Assembly (NCBI GenBank): GCA_014800845.1
Contig: JAAVFJ010000081.1
Span: forward strand, 1-42,063
Reading direction: 5' to 3'
DNA from: Bacteroidales bacterium
Lineage (GTDB): Bacteria > Bacteroidota > Bacteroidia > Bacteroidales > Muribaculaceae
DNA: 42,063 nucleotides
Positions 35,216-42,063 of the stretch are shown one piece after another. The notes beneath the pieces are model-generated. The model searched no databases. It was not told the DNA's origin and saw nothing but the letters and a program-made list of their open reading frames with translations. Position 1 is the first letter of the stretch, and each line of letters begins with the position of its first letter. A program made the position numbers and the translations under genes.

Positions 35216-37012
35216 ATGAAGAAAATACAAGCAGATTATCTGGCTGCGCTGCGCAAGCTAATGGCTGAGCAGGGCATTCACACAGTGATTATATCAGGCA
35301 CTGACCCCCACCAGAGCGAAAATCCCCCCGCTCACTGGCGCGACCGCGAGTGGCTCACCGGCTTCTGGAGCACCAACGGCACCAACGGCACCGCTGTAGT
35401 CACCCCCGACGAGGCCCTGTGCTGGACCGACTCCCGCTATTTCCTCCAGGCCACCGAGCAGCTCGAAGGCACCGGTTTCAAGATGATGGAGGAGGATGGC
35501 CCCAATGCCGTGAATCTCATAGACTGGGTGACCGAACACACCCCCGCCGACCAGACTGTAGCCATCGACGGCACTACGTTCTCTATCAGTCAGGCCCAGC
35601 GCATGCAGCAGGAATTTACTGATAATCAGATTAAATTCGTAACCGACTTCACCCCCTTTGACACTATAAACCCCTCGCGCCCCACCACACCGAAGAACAA
35701 GCTCTTCGTGCACGACGAAGCAATAGTAGGCGAAAGCGTTGACTCCAAAATCGCGCGTATCCTGGAGGAGGTAAAGGGTGAGCTCGCCAATGCCGTGCTC
35801 CTCTCAAGCCTCGACGACATAGCCTGGGCCACCAATGTGCGCACCGCCGGCGACATCCTCTTCTCCCCCGTCTTCGTGAGCTACCTCTACCTCAGCCCCG
35901 AGGAGCGCGTGCTCTTCGTGGACGCCGATAAGGTGAGCGAAGAGGTGAAGAAGCATCTGGAGAAATACAACATCGTGCAGAAGCCTTACGAGAGCGTGTT
36001 CGACTTCGTAAGCCGTCTGCCCAAGGAAACCCGCCTGCTGATTGACCCGGAGAAGACCTCGCGCACACTCTATGACCGCATGGACTGCACGCCCGTGTTT
36101 GGCGGCAGCGGCATAGCCAAGCTCAAAAGCATCAAGAATGAGCAGATGCTCGCATCGCTCGACAAGGCTATGGAGAAGGATGGCGTGGCCCTGACCCGCT
36201 TCTTCATGATGGTGGAGAAAGAGGCCCCCTCAGGCAAGCTCACCGAGCTCGGCCTCGCTCAGGCTCTCCGCGCCGAACGCCTCAAGGACCCCGACTGTGT
36301 GGATGAGTCATTCTCCTCAATCATAGGTTGGAACGGCAATGGCGCCATCGTGCACTACGAGCCCACCGAGGAGAGCAGCATGACCATAGAGGGCAACGGT
36401 CTGCTCCTCGTGGACAGCGGCGGCCAGTATAAGCTCGGCACCACCGACATTACCCGCACCATAGCCATAGGTACCCCCACCGACGAGATGAAGCATGACT
36501 TCACGCTCGTGATGAAGGGTCACATCGCGCTCGCCAACGCCATCTTCCCCGAAGGCACCACCGGCCATCAGCTCGATGTGCTCGCCCGCCAGTTCCTCTG
36601 GGCTGAAGGCAAGGCTTACTTCCACGGCACCGGCCACGGCGTAGGCTTCTTCATCAACTGCCACGAGGGCCCGCAGAGCATCCGCCTCAACTATGTGCCC
36701 ACCCCCCTGCAGCCCGGCATGATTACCTCCGACGAACCGGGTCTCTATCTCGAAGGTCGCTACGGCATACGCTGCGAAAACCTCATCGAGACCGTGCCCG
36801 CCATGCAGACAGAATTCGGTCGCTTCCTCCGCTTCCGCGTAGCCACCCTCTTCCCCTTCGATCTGCGTCTGTTTGAACCCGCAATCATGACCGACGAGGA
36901 AATCAAGTGGCTCAATGACTATCACGCACTCGTGCGCTCACGCCTCACTCCGCTGCTCAATGCCGACGAGGCCGCATGGCTTGCTGAAAAAACCCAACCA
37001 CTCACCCGCTAA
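35216..37012 (+). CDS. Xaa-Pro aminopeptidase (M24B family)
   Basis: Metallopeptidase that removes N-terminal residues before proline. The 598 residues comprise two creatinase-like N-terminal domains (about 1-310) and a C-terminal pita-bread domain. The five metal ligands can be seen: the two Asp in LVDSGGQYKLGTTDITRT, the His in GTGHGVGFFINCHEGPQ, and the Glu residues in SDEPGLYLEG and RCENLIE. The length is that of the long eukaryotic-like aminopeptidase P typical of Bacteroidetes. There is no signal peptide, so it is cytosolic. Confidence 0.95.
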   Translation: MKKIQADYLAALRKLMAEQGIHTVIISGTDPHQSENPPAHWRDREWLTGFWSTNGTNGTAVVTPDEALCWTDSRYFLQATEQLEGTGFKMMEEDGPNAVNLIDWVTEHTPADQTVAIDGTTFSISQAQRMQQEFTDNQIKFVTDFTPFDTINPSRPTTPKNKLFVHDEAIVGESVDSKIARILEEVKGELANAVLLSSLDDIAWATNVRTAGDILFSPVFVSYLYLSPEERVLFVDADKVSEEVKKHLEKYNIVQKPYESVFDFVSRLPKETRLLIDPEKTSRTLYDRMDCTPVFGGSGIAKLKSIKNEQMLASLDKAMEKDGVALTRFFMMVEKEAPSGKLTELGLAQALRAERLKDPDCVDESFSSIIGWNGNGAIVHYEPTEESSMTIEGNGLLLVDSGGQYKLGTTDITRTIAIGTPTDEMKHDFTLVMKGHIALANAIFPEGTTGHQLDVLARQFLWAEGKAYFHGTGHGVGFFINCHEGPQSIRLNYVPTPLQPGMITSDEPGLYLEGRYGIRCENLIETVPAMQTEFGRFLRFRVATLFPFDLRLFEPAIMTDEEIKWLNDYHALVRSRLTPLLNADEAAWLAEKTQPLTR

Positions 37013-37085
37013 AAAGGCACCAATAGTTTATGGATTTCTATCCCCGCTCAGTAATCAGTAATCCGTAACCCGTAACCCCAAGAAA

Positions 37086-37616
37086 ATGGCAATCATACAA
37101 GAAGTGAGAGGCTTCAAGCCCGAAATCGGAGAGAATACTTTCCTGGCAGCCAACGCAGTAGTGGTGGGCGACGTAGTAATCGGCCGCGACTGCTCCATCT
37201 GGTTCAGCACTGTGCTCCGTGGCGACGTTAACTCCATCCGCATCGGCGACCGAGTAAATATCCAGGACGGCTCCGTGCTCCATACTCTCTACGAGAAAAG
37301 CACCATAGAGCTCGGCAACGATGTGTCGATAGGCCACAACGTGGTGCTCCATGGCTGCAAGGTCCATGACCTGGCGCTCATAGGCATGGGGGCGATTGTG
37401 ATGGACGACGCCGAGGTAGGCGAAGGCGCCCTCGTGGCAGCCGGCTCCGTGGTGCTCAGCCGCACAAAAATAGGCCCCCACGAAATGTGGGCCGGCGCAC
37501 CCGCCCGCTTCGTCAAGATGGTGGAGCCCGAAAAAGCCAAAGAGATGAACCAGAAGATAGCCCGCAACTACCTGATGTATTCCTCCTGGTACGGCCCCCA
37601 GGACACCCCCTGCTAA
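37086..37616 (+). CDS. gamma-carbonic-anhydrase-like hexapeptide protein
   Basis: 176 residues forming a left-handed beta helix of hexapeptide repeats (VVVGDVVIGRDCSIWF, VLRGDVNSIRIGDRVNIQDG). The three histidines that bind the metal in gamma-carbonic anhydrases are present: SVLHT, SIGHNV and VLHGC. Most such short proteins have weak or untested hydratase activity and are grouped with YrdA/PaaY, so the enzymatic call is provisional. It follows the aminopeptidase after 73 bases and is ended by a terminator. Confidence 0.9.
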   Translation: MAIIQEVRGFKPEIGENTFLAANAVVVGDVVIGRDCSIWFSTVLRGDVNSIRIGDRVNIQDGSVLHTLYEKSTIELGNDVSIGHNVVLHGCKVHDLALIGMGAIVMDDAEVGEGALVAAGSVVLSRTKIGPHEMWAGAPARFVKMVEPEKAKEMNQKIARNYLMYSSWYGPQDTPC

Positions 37617-37635
37617 CCCCAACACCTCTATAACC

Positions 37636-37673
37636 AATTAAGGGGCAAGCCCGCACAGGCTTACCCCTTAATT
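37636..37673 (+). terminator. terminator between convergent genes
   Basis: AATTAAGGGG-AAGCC (37636-37651) pairs with GGCTT-CCCCTTAATT (37658-37673), one mismatch, 6-base loop. The plus strand continues GTATTGTTTAATTG, a broken T run. It sits between the carbonic-anhydrase-like gene and the opposing minus-strand gene and could serve both. Confidence 0.7.
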
Positions 37674-37701
37674 GTATTGTTTAATTGTATTAGAATAATA
37701 A

Positions 37702-38196
37702 TTATAAATCCTCAGCACATCGAGTAAAGTCGTCAATCTTGCCATCGACTATCTTTATTCGTGTCATTCCGGGCCAGCCCATATCTGTGTATTTTACCAC
37801 ATACCAATTATCGCCAATGCTGTTGATGTCGGTAATTTCGGATTTTCCCGCTGTCCCGGGCTTTTCATCTTGCTCTTCGGTTCTCAATTCATAATAGGCA
37901 TAACAGTCATCGGTTTCACATTCGTACTCATAGCTTTCTTTGAGTTTATTTAAGGCGTTCACCGTGAAATAACGTTCAGGATGTGAAGATACTTTCGAGT
38001 CTATATCAGTATAAAATACGAAATTTGCATATACCGTTTTAATCAAGTCCGAATTGTCTTGAGCCTTGATTGTAGAATCACTCTGTGCAAACTCGGGTTC
38101 GGTGCGGTCAGCTTCATTTGCGGAAGCGTTCTTTGCTTCACAAAAACACATTACATAAGTCAATGTAACGACTAAAATCAGTTTAATACATTTCAT
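37702..38196 (-). CDS. small exported protein, DUF3828-like
   Basis: 164 residues with a signal peptide (MKCIKLILVVTLTYVMCFCEA; either cleavage after CEA or a lipobox-like CFC is possible). The mature part has TVYANFVFYTDIDSKVS and, near the C terminus, GDNWYVVKYTDMGWPGMTRIKIVDGKIDDF. It resembles small exported Bacteroidales proteins of the DUF3828 type, but I am not sure of the family. It is more AT-rich than the carbonic-anhydrase-like gene beside it. It lies 12 bases after the KilA-N pseudogene and may be co-transcribed with it. Confidence 0.7.
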   Translation of the reverse strand: MKCIKLILVVTLTYVMCFCEAKNASANEADRTEPEFAQSDSTIKAQDNSDLIKTVYANFVFYTDIDSKVSSHPERYFTVNALNKLKESYEYECETDDCYAYYELRTEEQDEKPGTAGKSEITDINSIGDNWYVVKYTDMGWPGMTRIKIVDGKIDDFTRCAEDL

Positions 38197-38207
38197 GGGG
38201 TTATCAA

Positions 38208-39008
38208 TTATTTAAGTAGTTTTCTTTCGTTGTTGCCACTTTCCAATACGCTCATTTGATGAATGGCTATTTGATTGAGTTTCATTAGTCGCTCACTCTG
38301 AGGCATACTTTGTTCGATAAACACGGCATTTAGGTTTTCCATGTTTGAAAGGCAAATAAGTTCGTTGATTGAAGCATAATCCCGGATATTGCCTTTCAAA
38401 TCCGGATTTTCTTCACGCCATTGTCAAGCCGTCTTACCAAACATTGCCACATTAAGCACATCTGCTTCATCTGCATAGACATACGAAGCCTGTTCGCGCG
38501 TGATTTCTGCCGGGAGTAAATGAGTCTTTATCGCATCAGTATGAATGCGATAATTGATTTTCAATAATTCACGTTTTGCCGACCAACCGAGCATTTTTTG
38601 TTTTTCGGTTTTAAGTCGCTGATACTCTTTTACAAGCAGTAATTGAAATTTGGGGCTTATCCACATACCAAAGTGGTATGCAATATCCCTGTGAGCGTAT
38701 GTGCCACCATAGCGTCCGGCCTTTGACCGTATTCCTCTTGCATTGGTCCTTTCAATCCATGTTTTCACTGATAAAACAAAATTATTGCTACCGGCTGCGT
38801 TTTTAATTGTACCGAATTCGGTACAATTAAAATCTGGGTTATATAACATTTCCCATTCGCCTAAATACTCAATAGTGCTTTTTAGGCTTAACCAACGGAA
38901 AATGATATGTTCCTGCATTTGACTTCTCGCCATATCAGTTAGGCTGATGTAATCCTCCTTATACTGTATAACGGTAATGTCAGTATTTTGTACGGTTATT
39001 TTTGCCAT
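38208..39008 (-). pseudogene. KilA-N domain protein, interrupted by an in-frame TGA
   Basis: Reading the minus strand from the ATG at 39008, a KilA-N-type protein runs 194 residues (start MAKITVQNTDITVIQYKED, GGTYAHRDIAYHFGMWISPK) to a TGA at 38424-38426. The same frame then continues for 71 more codons, QWREENPDLKGNIRDY to the end at 38208. As I recall the family, intact relatives have a Lys before QWR, so the two parts are one gene broken by a stop. The first part is listed by gene callers as complete. KilA-N proteins are DNA-binding proteins common in phages and in Bacteroidales genomes. AT-rich. Confidence 0.8.
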
Positions 39009-39036
39009 AGATTGTGAAGACGTTCATTTTCAGGTG

Positions 39037-39044
39037 CAAAAGTA
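39037..39044 (-). promoter_or_regulatory. -7 box candidate for the KilA-N gene
   Basis: TACTTTTG on the minus strand matches TAnnTTTG, 28 bases before the ATG. No TTG lies at the 20-base distance, but the upstream DNA is AT-rich. The rest of the 159-base spacer to the DUF2461 gene shows nothing else. Confidence 0.4.
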
Positions 39045-39167
39045 TGAAAAATTTTTGATGTTTCTGCGATTTGCAGTGTCTTTTCTACGCTCTAACTTCC
39101 GTCATAACTTTGCTCAAAACAAGCATATCACTTACTTCAGAATTTGATATCGTTTAATTTTTGATAC

Positions 39168-39851
39168 TTAGCTGCGCAGCAGAGGGAGTTCGGACTCGGT
39201 GATGGCGAAGTTTATGAAGTCGTTGAAGCGCTTGATTTGCTCCAGGACGGGGAGCAGCTGTTCCATGTAGTCAGCGCTGTCGAAGATGCTGTCATCAAGC
39301 TTCATCACCACGGCGTACTCACGCGGCCGGACATAATTGATATACTCCCAGTCGCGGTCAAAACCCTTCGGCGCGGTTTTCAGTAGATTGTCGCCCACGG
39401 TGGGGAAATACTGCTTGAATTCCGGCGACTCCACTATGGAGACATATTCCTCAATATTGTCGCGGATATCATTGCGTATGGCCGTCAGATACTTGGTAGG
39501 AAGCTCATAATTGCCGCCGCAAATAAACGAATTCCCCGGCTCGATATGCAGATAATAGCCGGCCATCACGGATTTCTTGCCGAGCGGCGGACACACGAAG
39601 ATACCCACGTGAGTCTTATAAGGGGACTTATCCATTGAGAAACGGGTGTCGCGCACCATGCGATACACACACTCCTTGACGGGGAAGCCGGCAGCATCGG
39701 AGTCCACTTCCGCGATAGCGCCGATAAACTGACGTGCGGTATCGTCGCGCAGAGCCTTAACCAACTCATATTCAGTCCTGTGCTCCGCCATCCATTCACG
39801 GCTATTATTAGAGCGCAGCTGCTGCAGAAAAGCAATTATAGGGTGAGCCAT
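39168..39851 (-). CDS. DUF2461 family protein
   Basis: A 227-residue soluble protein of the widespread DUF2461 family, function unknown. It opens MAHPIIAFLQQLRSNNSREWM with the family's N-terminal NN(S/R)EWM-type segment, then RMVRDTRFSMDKSPYKTHVG and GYYLHIEPGNSFICGGNY, both strongly conserved. No signal peptide or known catalytic motif. It lies 55 bases downstream of a decayed tRNA-Leu and may share its promoter. Confidence 0.9.
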   Translation of the reverse strand: MAHPIIAFLQQLRSNNSREWMAEHRTEYELVKALRDDTARQFIGAIAEVDSDAAGFPVKECVYRMVRDTRFSMDKSPYKTHVGIFVCPPLGKKSVMAGYYLHIEPGNSFICGGNYELPTKYLTAIRNDIRDNIEEYVSIVESPEFKQYFPTVGDNLLKTAPKGFDRDWEYINYVRPREYAVVMKLDDSIFDSADYMEQLLPVLEQIKRFNDFINFAITESELPLLRS

Positions 39852-39906
39852 AACAAAAACAGACGTAAGTAATTAAAAATCAAAAAGAGAACACCAACGA
39901 TACTCT

Positions 39907-39990
39907 CCATTACAGTAATACCCCGACTCTGGCATTGATTCTTACACCGGTATTTGAAACCGGCGCGTCTACCGATTCCGCCATAAGGGG
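39907..39990 (-). pseudogene. tRNA-Leu(CAA) remnant
   Basis: From 39990 the minus strand reads a tRNA-Leu 5' part: acceptor strand CCCCTTA, then TGGCGGAATCGGTAGACGC (class II D arm), then CCGGT-TTCAAAT-ACCGG, a perfect anticodon arm with anticodon CAA. After that it decays. There is no GTTCRANNC T loop; the T stem is at best CAG/CTG; the acceptor 3' strand (expected TAAGGGG) survives only as TAATGGA. It is probably non-functional. A length of 84 bases would fit a Leu tRNA with its long variable arm. Confidence 0.6.
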
Positions 39991-39991
39991 T

Positions 39992-40072
39992 TTTCAGCTG
40001 CAAAGTTAATGTTTTTTTCATTTATACTTCTTCGCTACCAATATTTTTTTAGGTCTCGCTTTCAGCTGCAAA
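39992..40072. repeat. pair of 13-base direct repeats beside the tRNA remnant
   Basis: TTTCAGCTGCAAA occurs at 39992-40004 and again at 40060-40072. The first copy overlaps the -7 box of the tRNA remnant. A shorter version, TTCAGCTGC, recurs near 40240. Confidence 0.55.
40001..40008 (-). promoter_or_regulatory. -7 box candidate upstream of the tRNA remnant
   Basis: TAACTTTG on the minus strand matches TAnnTTTG, 10 bases before the tRNA-like sequence. There is no TTG at the 20-base distance. It would transcribe the tRNA remnant and perhaps the DUF2461 gene. Confidence 0.45.
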
Positions 40073-40250
40073 AAACGCCACAGCAGCCCGACAATGCTAT
40101 TAGATTATTTTGACATGCTCCTTACTAATGCGTGGTCTGTCTTACAAAATTCCCAAAGATGATATAGGACCATTTGCGGTGTATCTAACTACTATATGAA
40201 CGTTTCGCTATTTTTAGAGACAATTTAATTTTTATAAGTTCAGCTGCCCC
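40022..40250. other. AT-rich spacer
   Basis: Between the tRNA remnant and the terminator of the BspA-like gene. It contains the second copy of the 13-base repeat (40060-40072) and otherwise nothing I can name. Confidence 0.4.
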
Positions 40251-40288
40251 AAAAGCGCGGTGCCGCATGCTCACGCACACGGCACCGC
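40251..40288 (-). terminator. terminator of the BspA-like gene
   Basis: CGGTGCCG (40258-40265) pairs with CGGCACCG (40280-40287), with a partly paired GC extension. On the minus strand the stem is followed by CGCTTTTGGGG. It lies about 28 bases past the stop. Confidence 0.7.
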
Positions 40289-40315
40289 TGATTGATAAAA
40301 GCTAAATAATAAATA

Positions 40316-42063
40316 TTATCTTACGGTTATTTTGAATGCCTCCCCTCCCTGCTTAACGATGTAGATGCCGGGGGACAGATTATTCAGTGAATATCCTGCA
40401 CTCAGACCGCTGAGGGTGAAAATCTGTGCCGGCTCGTTCCATTGCAGGCCATAGCCATCCGCATCATCACCTAAGATTTCCTCCACACCGGTCATGTGAT
40501 AATTCTCCACAATTATTGTGTGAGTGGGACCATTATCATAAAGAGTTTGCAGATTCAGAGTCACAGGTTGAGCCATCTCGATATTATTCTTAACCGTTAT
40601 GGCACCAGTGTTGTCCACATACACTTTGCCGGGGTCGGTCGATGACCAGAAAGTATGAGGAATTGAAGCCTGCGTGTCACTGTCTTTCAACACGGTGGTA
40701 GCTGAGCGGGAAAAATTGTCGCCTGCCAGAGCATAGATATGGCTCTCAGTGCTGAAGTTCTCTTTACCGGTATTCGAATCGGCTCGCATAGTAGTTTTAC
40801 TGATGGTGCCTACTCTGATTTCCACATCCTCATGAGTGTCAACCATAGCCCTGATTGCCGCAAAATTATTTTGCCAGGCGGAGTATTTGGAAATTGTAGA
40901 CTGCCCCTGCACATAAAGTGTAGGCGATGTTTTAAAATTAAACGCATTATTATTAACCAGAGTCGGAGCTGTCTGCGAGGTAATATATATTTCGGTTAAG
41001 TTATCATTACCACTGAAAGCATTCACTCCAATCTGAGTAACCTTAGGGCCCATATATACTCTTTCCAGATTTTTACAACCGTAAAAAGCATTGCTACCGA
41101 GAGTAGTAACATTGGGCGGTAATGCGATTTCCGTAAGTCCGCAACCTCGGAAAGTGCCCGTGCCTATAGTCTTCAGCGAAGTAGGCAGTAGAACATCAGA
41201 CAATTTTGCGCAGCCGTGGAAATTGCCACCCAGCGATGTCAGAGTATTTGGAAGAATCACCGATTGAAGATTCGGACAATTCTGAAAATTATTACCGGCG
41301 AAAGTCGTAACTGTCGATGGCACTACCAGCTTTGTGATGCCTACACTGATGAATGCACCCCATTGAATTGAAGCCAAGCCTTCATTCAGTGTTAGGTTGG
41401 TCATTCCGGTGCAATGGTCAAATGCAAATTTACCTACATTATTTACAGAACTTGAGATTACTGCATTTTTGATGGCTGTGCAACCCTGAAAAGCATTATT
41501 ATCAATCTGCACTACCTTATAACCATTGTCAGTTTCCTCCGGTATAGAGACCGCAGTTATGTTCCTATCTGCCGGGCGTGTAACAGCACAATTGGCCTCA
41601 TCAAGTATGCGATACTTCAGACCTTCAAATGCAAAGTCATCGAATACAACTGTGTACTCGCCGTAAATTGCATTGGAATCATACATTGATTTTACTGTGA
41701 CTGTAACCTTTTCTCCGGAGGCAGGTTTCTGTTTGAAGGTCACAATACCATCCTGGTCAACATAGACTGATTCAGGTTTTGATGAGGACCAGAAAACATG
41801 CGGAATATTTGACGGGGTAGCCCATGCATAATATTTAATGCCTTTAGAGTCCTTCTCATCCAAGGGCATTGTAAGCGCAGGACCTCCCGCATTAGACATA
41901 TATATCGTATTATCCTTATTCAGACCGACATATAGGATGGGTGTACCGGTTATGACAGAGAGATTGTCTGAGGTTGCCACACCTGACCACTTGGTAAGAT
42001 ATTCATTAATTATGGTCTGCTTGCTCTGGTCATCGGAATTAGCCGTGTGAAGATAAATCTTGC
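40316..42063 (-). CDS. BspA-like leucine-rich-repeat surface protein (5' end outside window)
   Basis: The reading frame is open to the right edge, so the N terminus is missing; the GTG at 41980 is not a true start because in-frame codons continue upstream (e.g. SKQTIINEYLTKWSG). At least 582 residues are present. The middle carries about eight 22-24-residue BspA-type repeats (AFQGCTAIKNAVISSSVNNV, TFRGCGLTEIALPPNVTTLG). A Big-like module flanks the repeats on both sides (IPHVFWSSSKPESVYVDQDG, IPHTFWSSTDPGKVYVDNTG). The C terminus, LSPGIYIVKQGGEAFKITVR, resembles a secretion-sorting tail. Likely surface-exposed, with a binding or adhesion role (inference). Confidence 0.85.
   Translation of the reverse strand, partial: KIYLHTANSDDQSKQTIINEYLTKWSGVATSDNLSVITGTPILYVGLNKDNTIYMSNAGGPALTMPLDEKDSKGIKYYAWATPSNIPHVFWSSSKPESVYVDQDGIVTFKQKPASGEKVTVTVKSMYDSNAIYGEYTVVFDDFAFEGLKYRILDEANCAVTRPADRNITAVSIPEETDNGYKVVQIDNNAFQGCTAIKNAVISSSVNNVGKFAFDHCTGMTNLTLNEGLASIQWGAFISVGITKLVVPSTVTTFAGNNFQNCPNLQSVILPNTLTSLGGNFHGCAKLSDVLLPTSLKTIGTGTFRGCGLTEIALPPNVTTLGSNAFYGCKNLERVYMGPKVTQIGVNAFSGNDNLTEIYITSQTAPTLVNNNAFNFKTSPTLYVQGQSTISKYSAWQNNFAAIRAMVDTHEDVEIRVGTISKTTMRADSNTGKENFSTESHIYALAGDNFSRSATTVLKDSDTQASIPHTFWSSTDPGKVYVDNTGAITVKNNIEMAQPVTLNLQTLYDNGPTHTIIVENYHMTGVEEILGDDADGYGLQWNEPAQIFTLSGLSAGYSLNNLSPGIYIVKQGGEAFKITVR

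Noticed and set aside
37013..37085. Short GTAATC/GTAACC-like tandem pattern before the carbonic-anhydrase-like gene
   Set aside because: Only a few degenerate 6-7-base units over about 30 bases; too little to call a repeat array.
38424..38426. Selenocysteine or recoded TGA in the KilA-N gene
   Set aside because: TGA ends other genes here, no SECIS-like element is apparent downstream, and the expected residue at this place in relatives is not cysteine.
39836..40021. 61-codon frame spanning the tRNA remnant
   Set aside because: Its middle (GGIGRRAGFKYR) is just the translation of the tRNA-Leu D and anticodon arms.

Overview
The window is a chromosomal segment of a Bacteroidales bacterium, most likely Muribaculaceae or a close relative (inference). 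The evidence is the Bacteroidetes-type promoter (TTG, 20 bases, TAnnTTTG) repeated at several operons, the near absence of Shine-Dalgarno sequences, the gene order of the ribosomal protein cluster (fusA followed directly by rpsJ with no tuf; infA-rpmJ-rpsM-rpsK-rpsD-rpoA-rplQ), and lineage-typical proteins: long-form NusB, DUF5606, DUF4835/PorD, a GlmU-family protein, a GIN-domain (DUF2807) lipoprotein and a BspA-type leucine-rich-repeat protein.

Positions 265-19817, all on the minus strand, hold the str-S10-spc-alpha superoperon: rpsL, rpsG, fusA, rpsJ, rplC, rplD, rplW, rplB, rpsS, rplV, rpsC, rplP, then rpmC, rpsQ, rplN, rplX, rplE, rpsN, rpsH, rplF, rplR, rpsE, rpmD, rplO, secY, map, infA, rpmJ, then rpsM, rpsK, rpsD, rpoA, rplQ. 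It makes ribosomal proteins, EF-G, IF-1, RNA polymerase alpha, the SecY channel and methionine aminopeptidase. The cluster is not seamless. A terminator-like hairpin follows rplP and a strong promoter precedes rpmC; another promoter candidate precedes rpsM; structured gaps of 115-318 bases precede rplC, rpsG, rpsH and rpsD. I read it as at least three transcription units with probable autoregulatory RNA leaders.

Positions 19967-26710, minus strand, hold a GIN-domain lipoprotein gene, tpx, an operon nusB-yajC-ybbR-coaE-DUF5606 with its own promoter and terminator, and a GlmU-family gene. Positions 26803-37616, plus strand, hold a polytopic membrane protein gene, then dnaN-exonuclease-coaBC-DUF4835-recN-rlmB (sliding clamp, DEDDh exonuclease, CoA synthesis, envelope protein, DNA repair, 23S rRNA methylation), then an M24B aminopeptidase P and a gamma-carbonic-anhydrase-like hexapeptide protein.

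Positions 37700-42063, minus strand, look like an accessory region: a small exported protein, a KilA-N gene split by one in-frame TGA, a DUF2461 gene, a decayed tRNA-Leu(CAA), and the 3' part of a large BspA-like surface protein running off the right edge. The first two genes are visibly more AT-rich than the plus-strand genes beside them.

I found no CRISPR array, insertion sequence, rRNA gene or intact phage. The most interesting signals are regulatory RNA candidates inside the ribosomal cluster (especially the rpmC leader with mutually exclusive helices), a NusB with a duplicated central domain, and the KilA-N and tRNA remnants.
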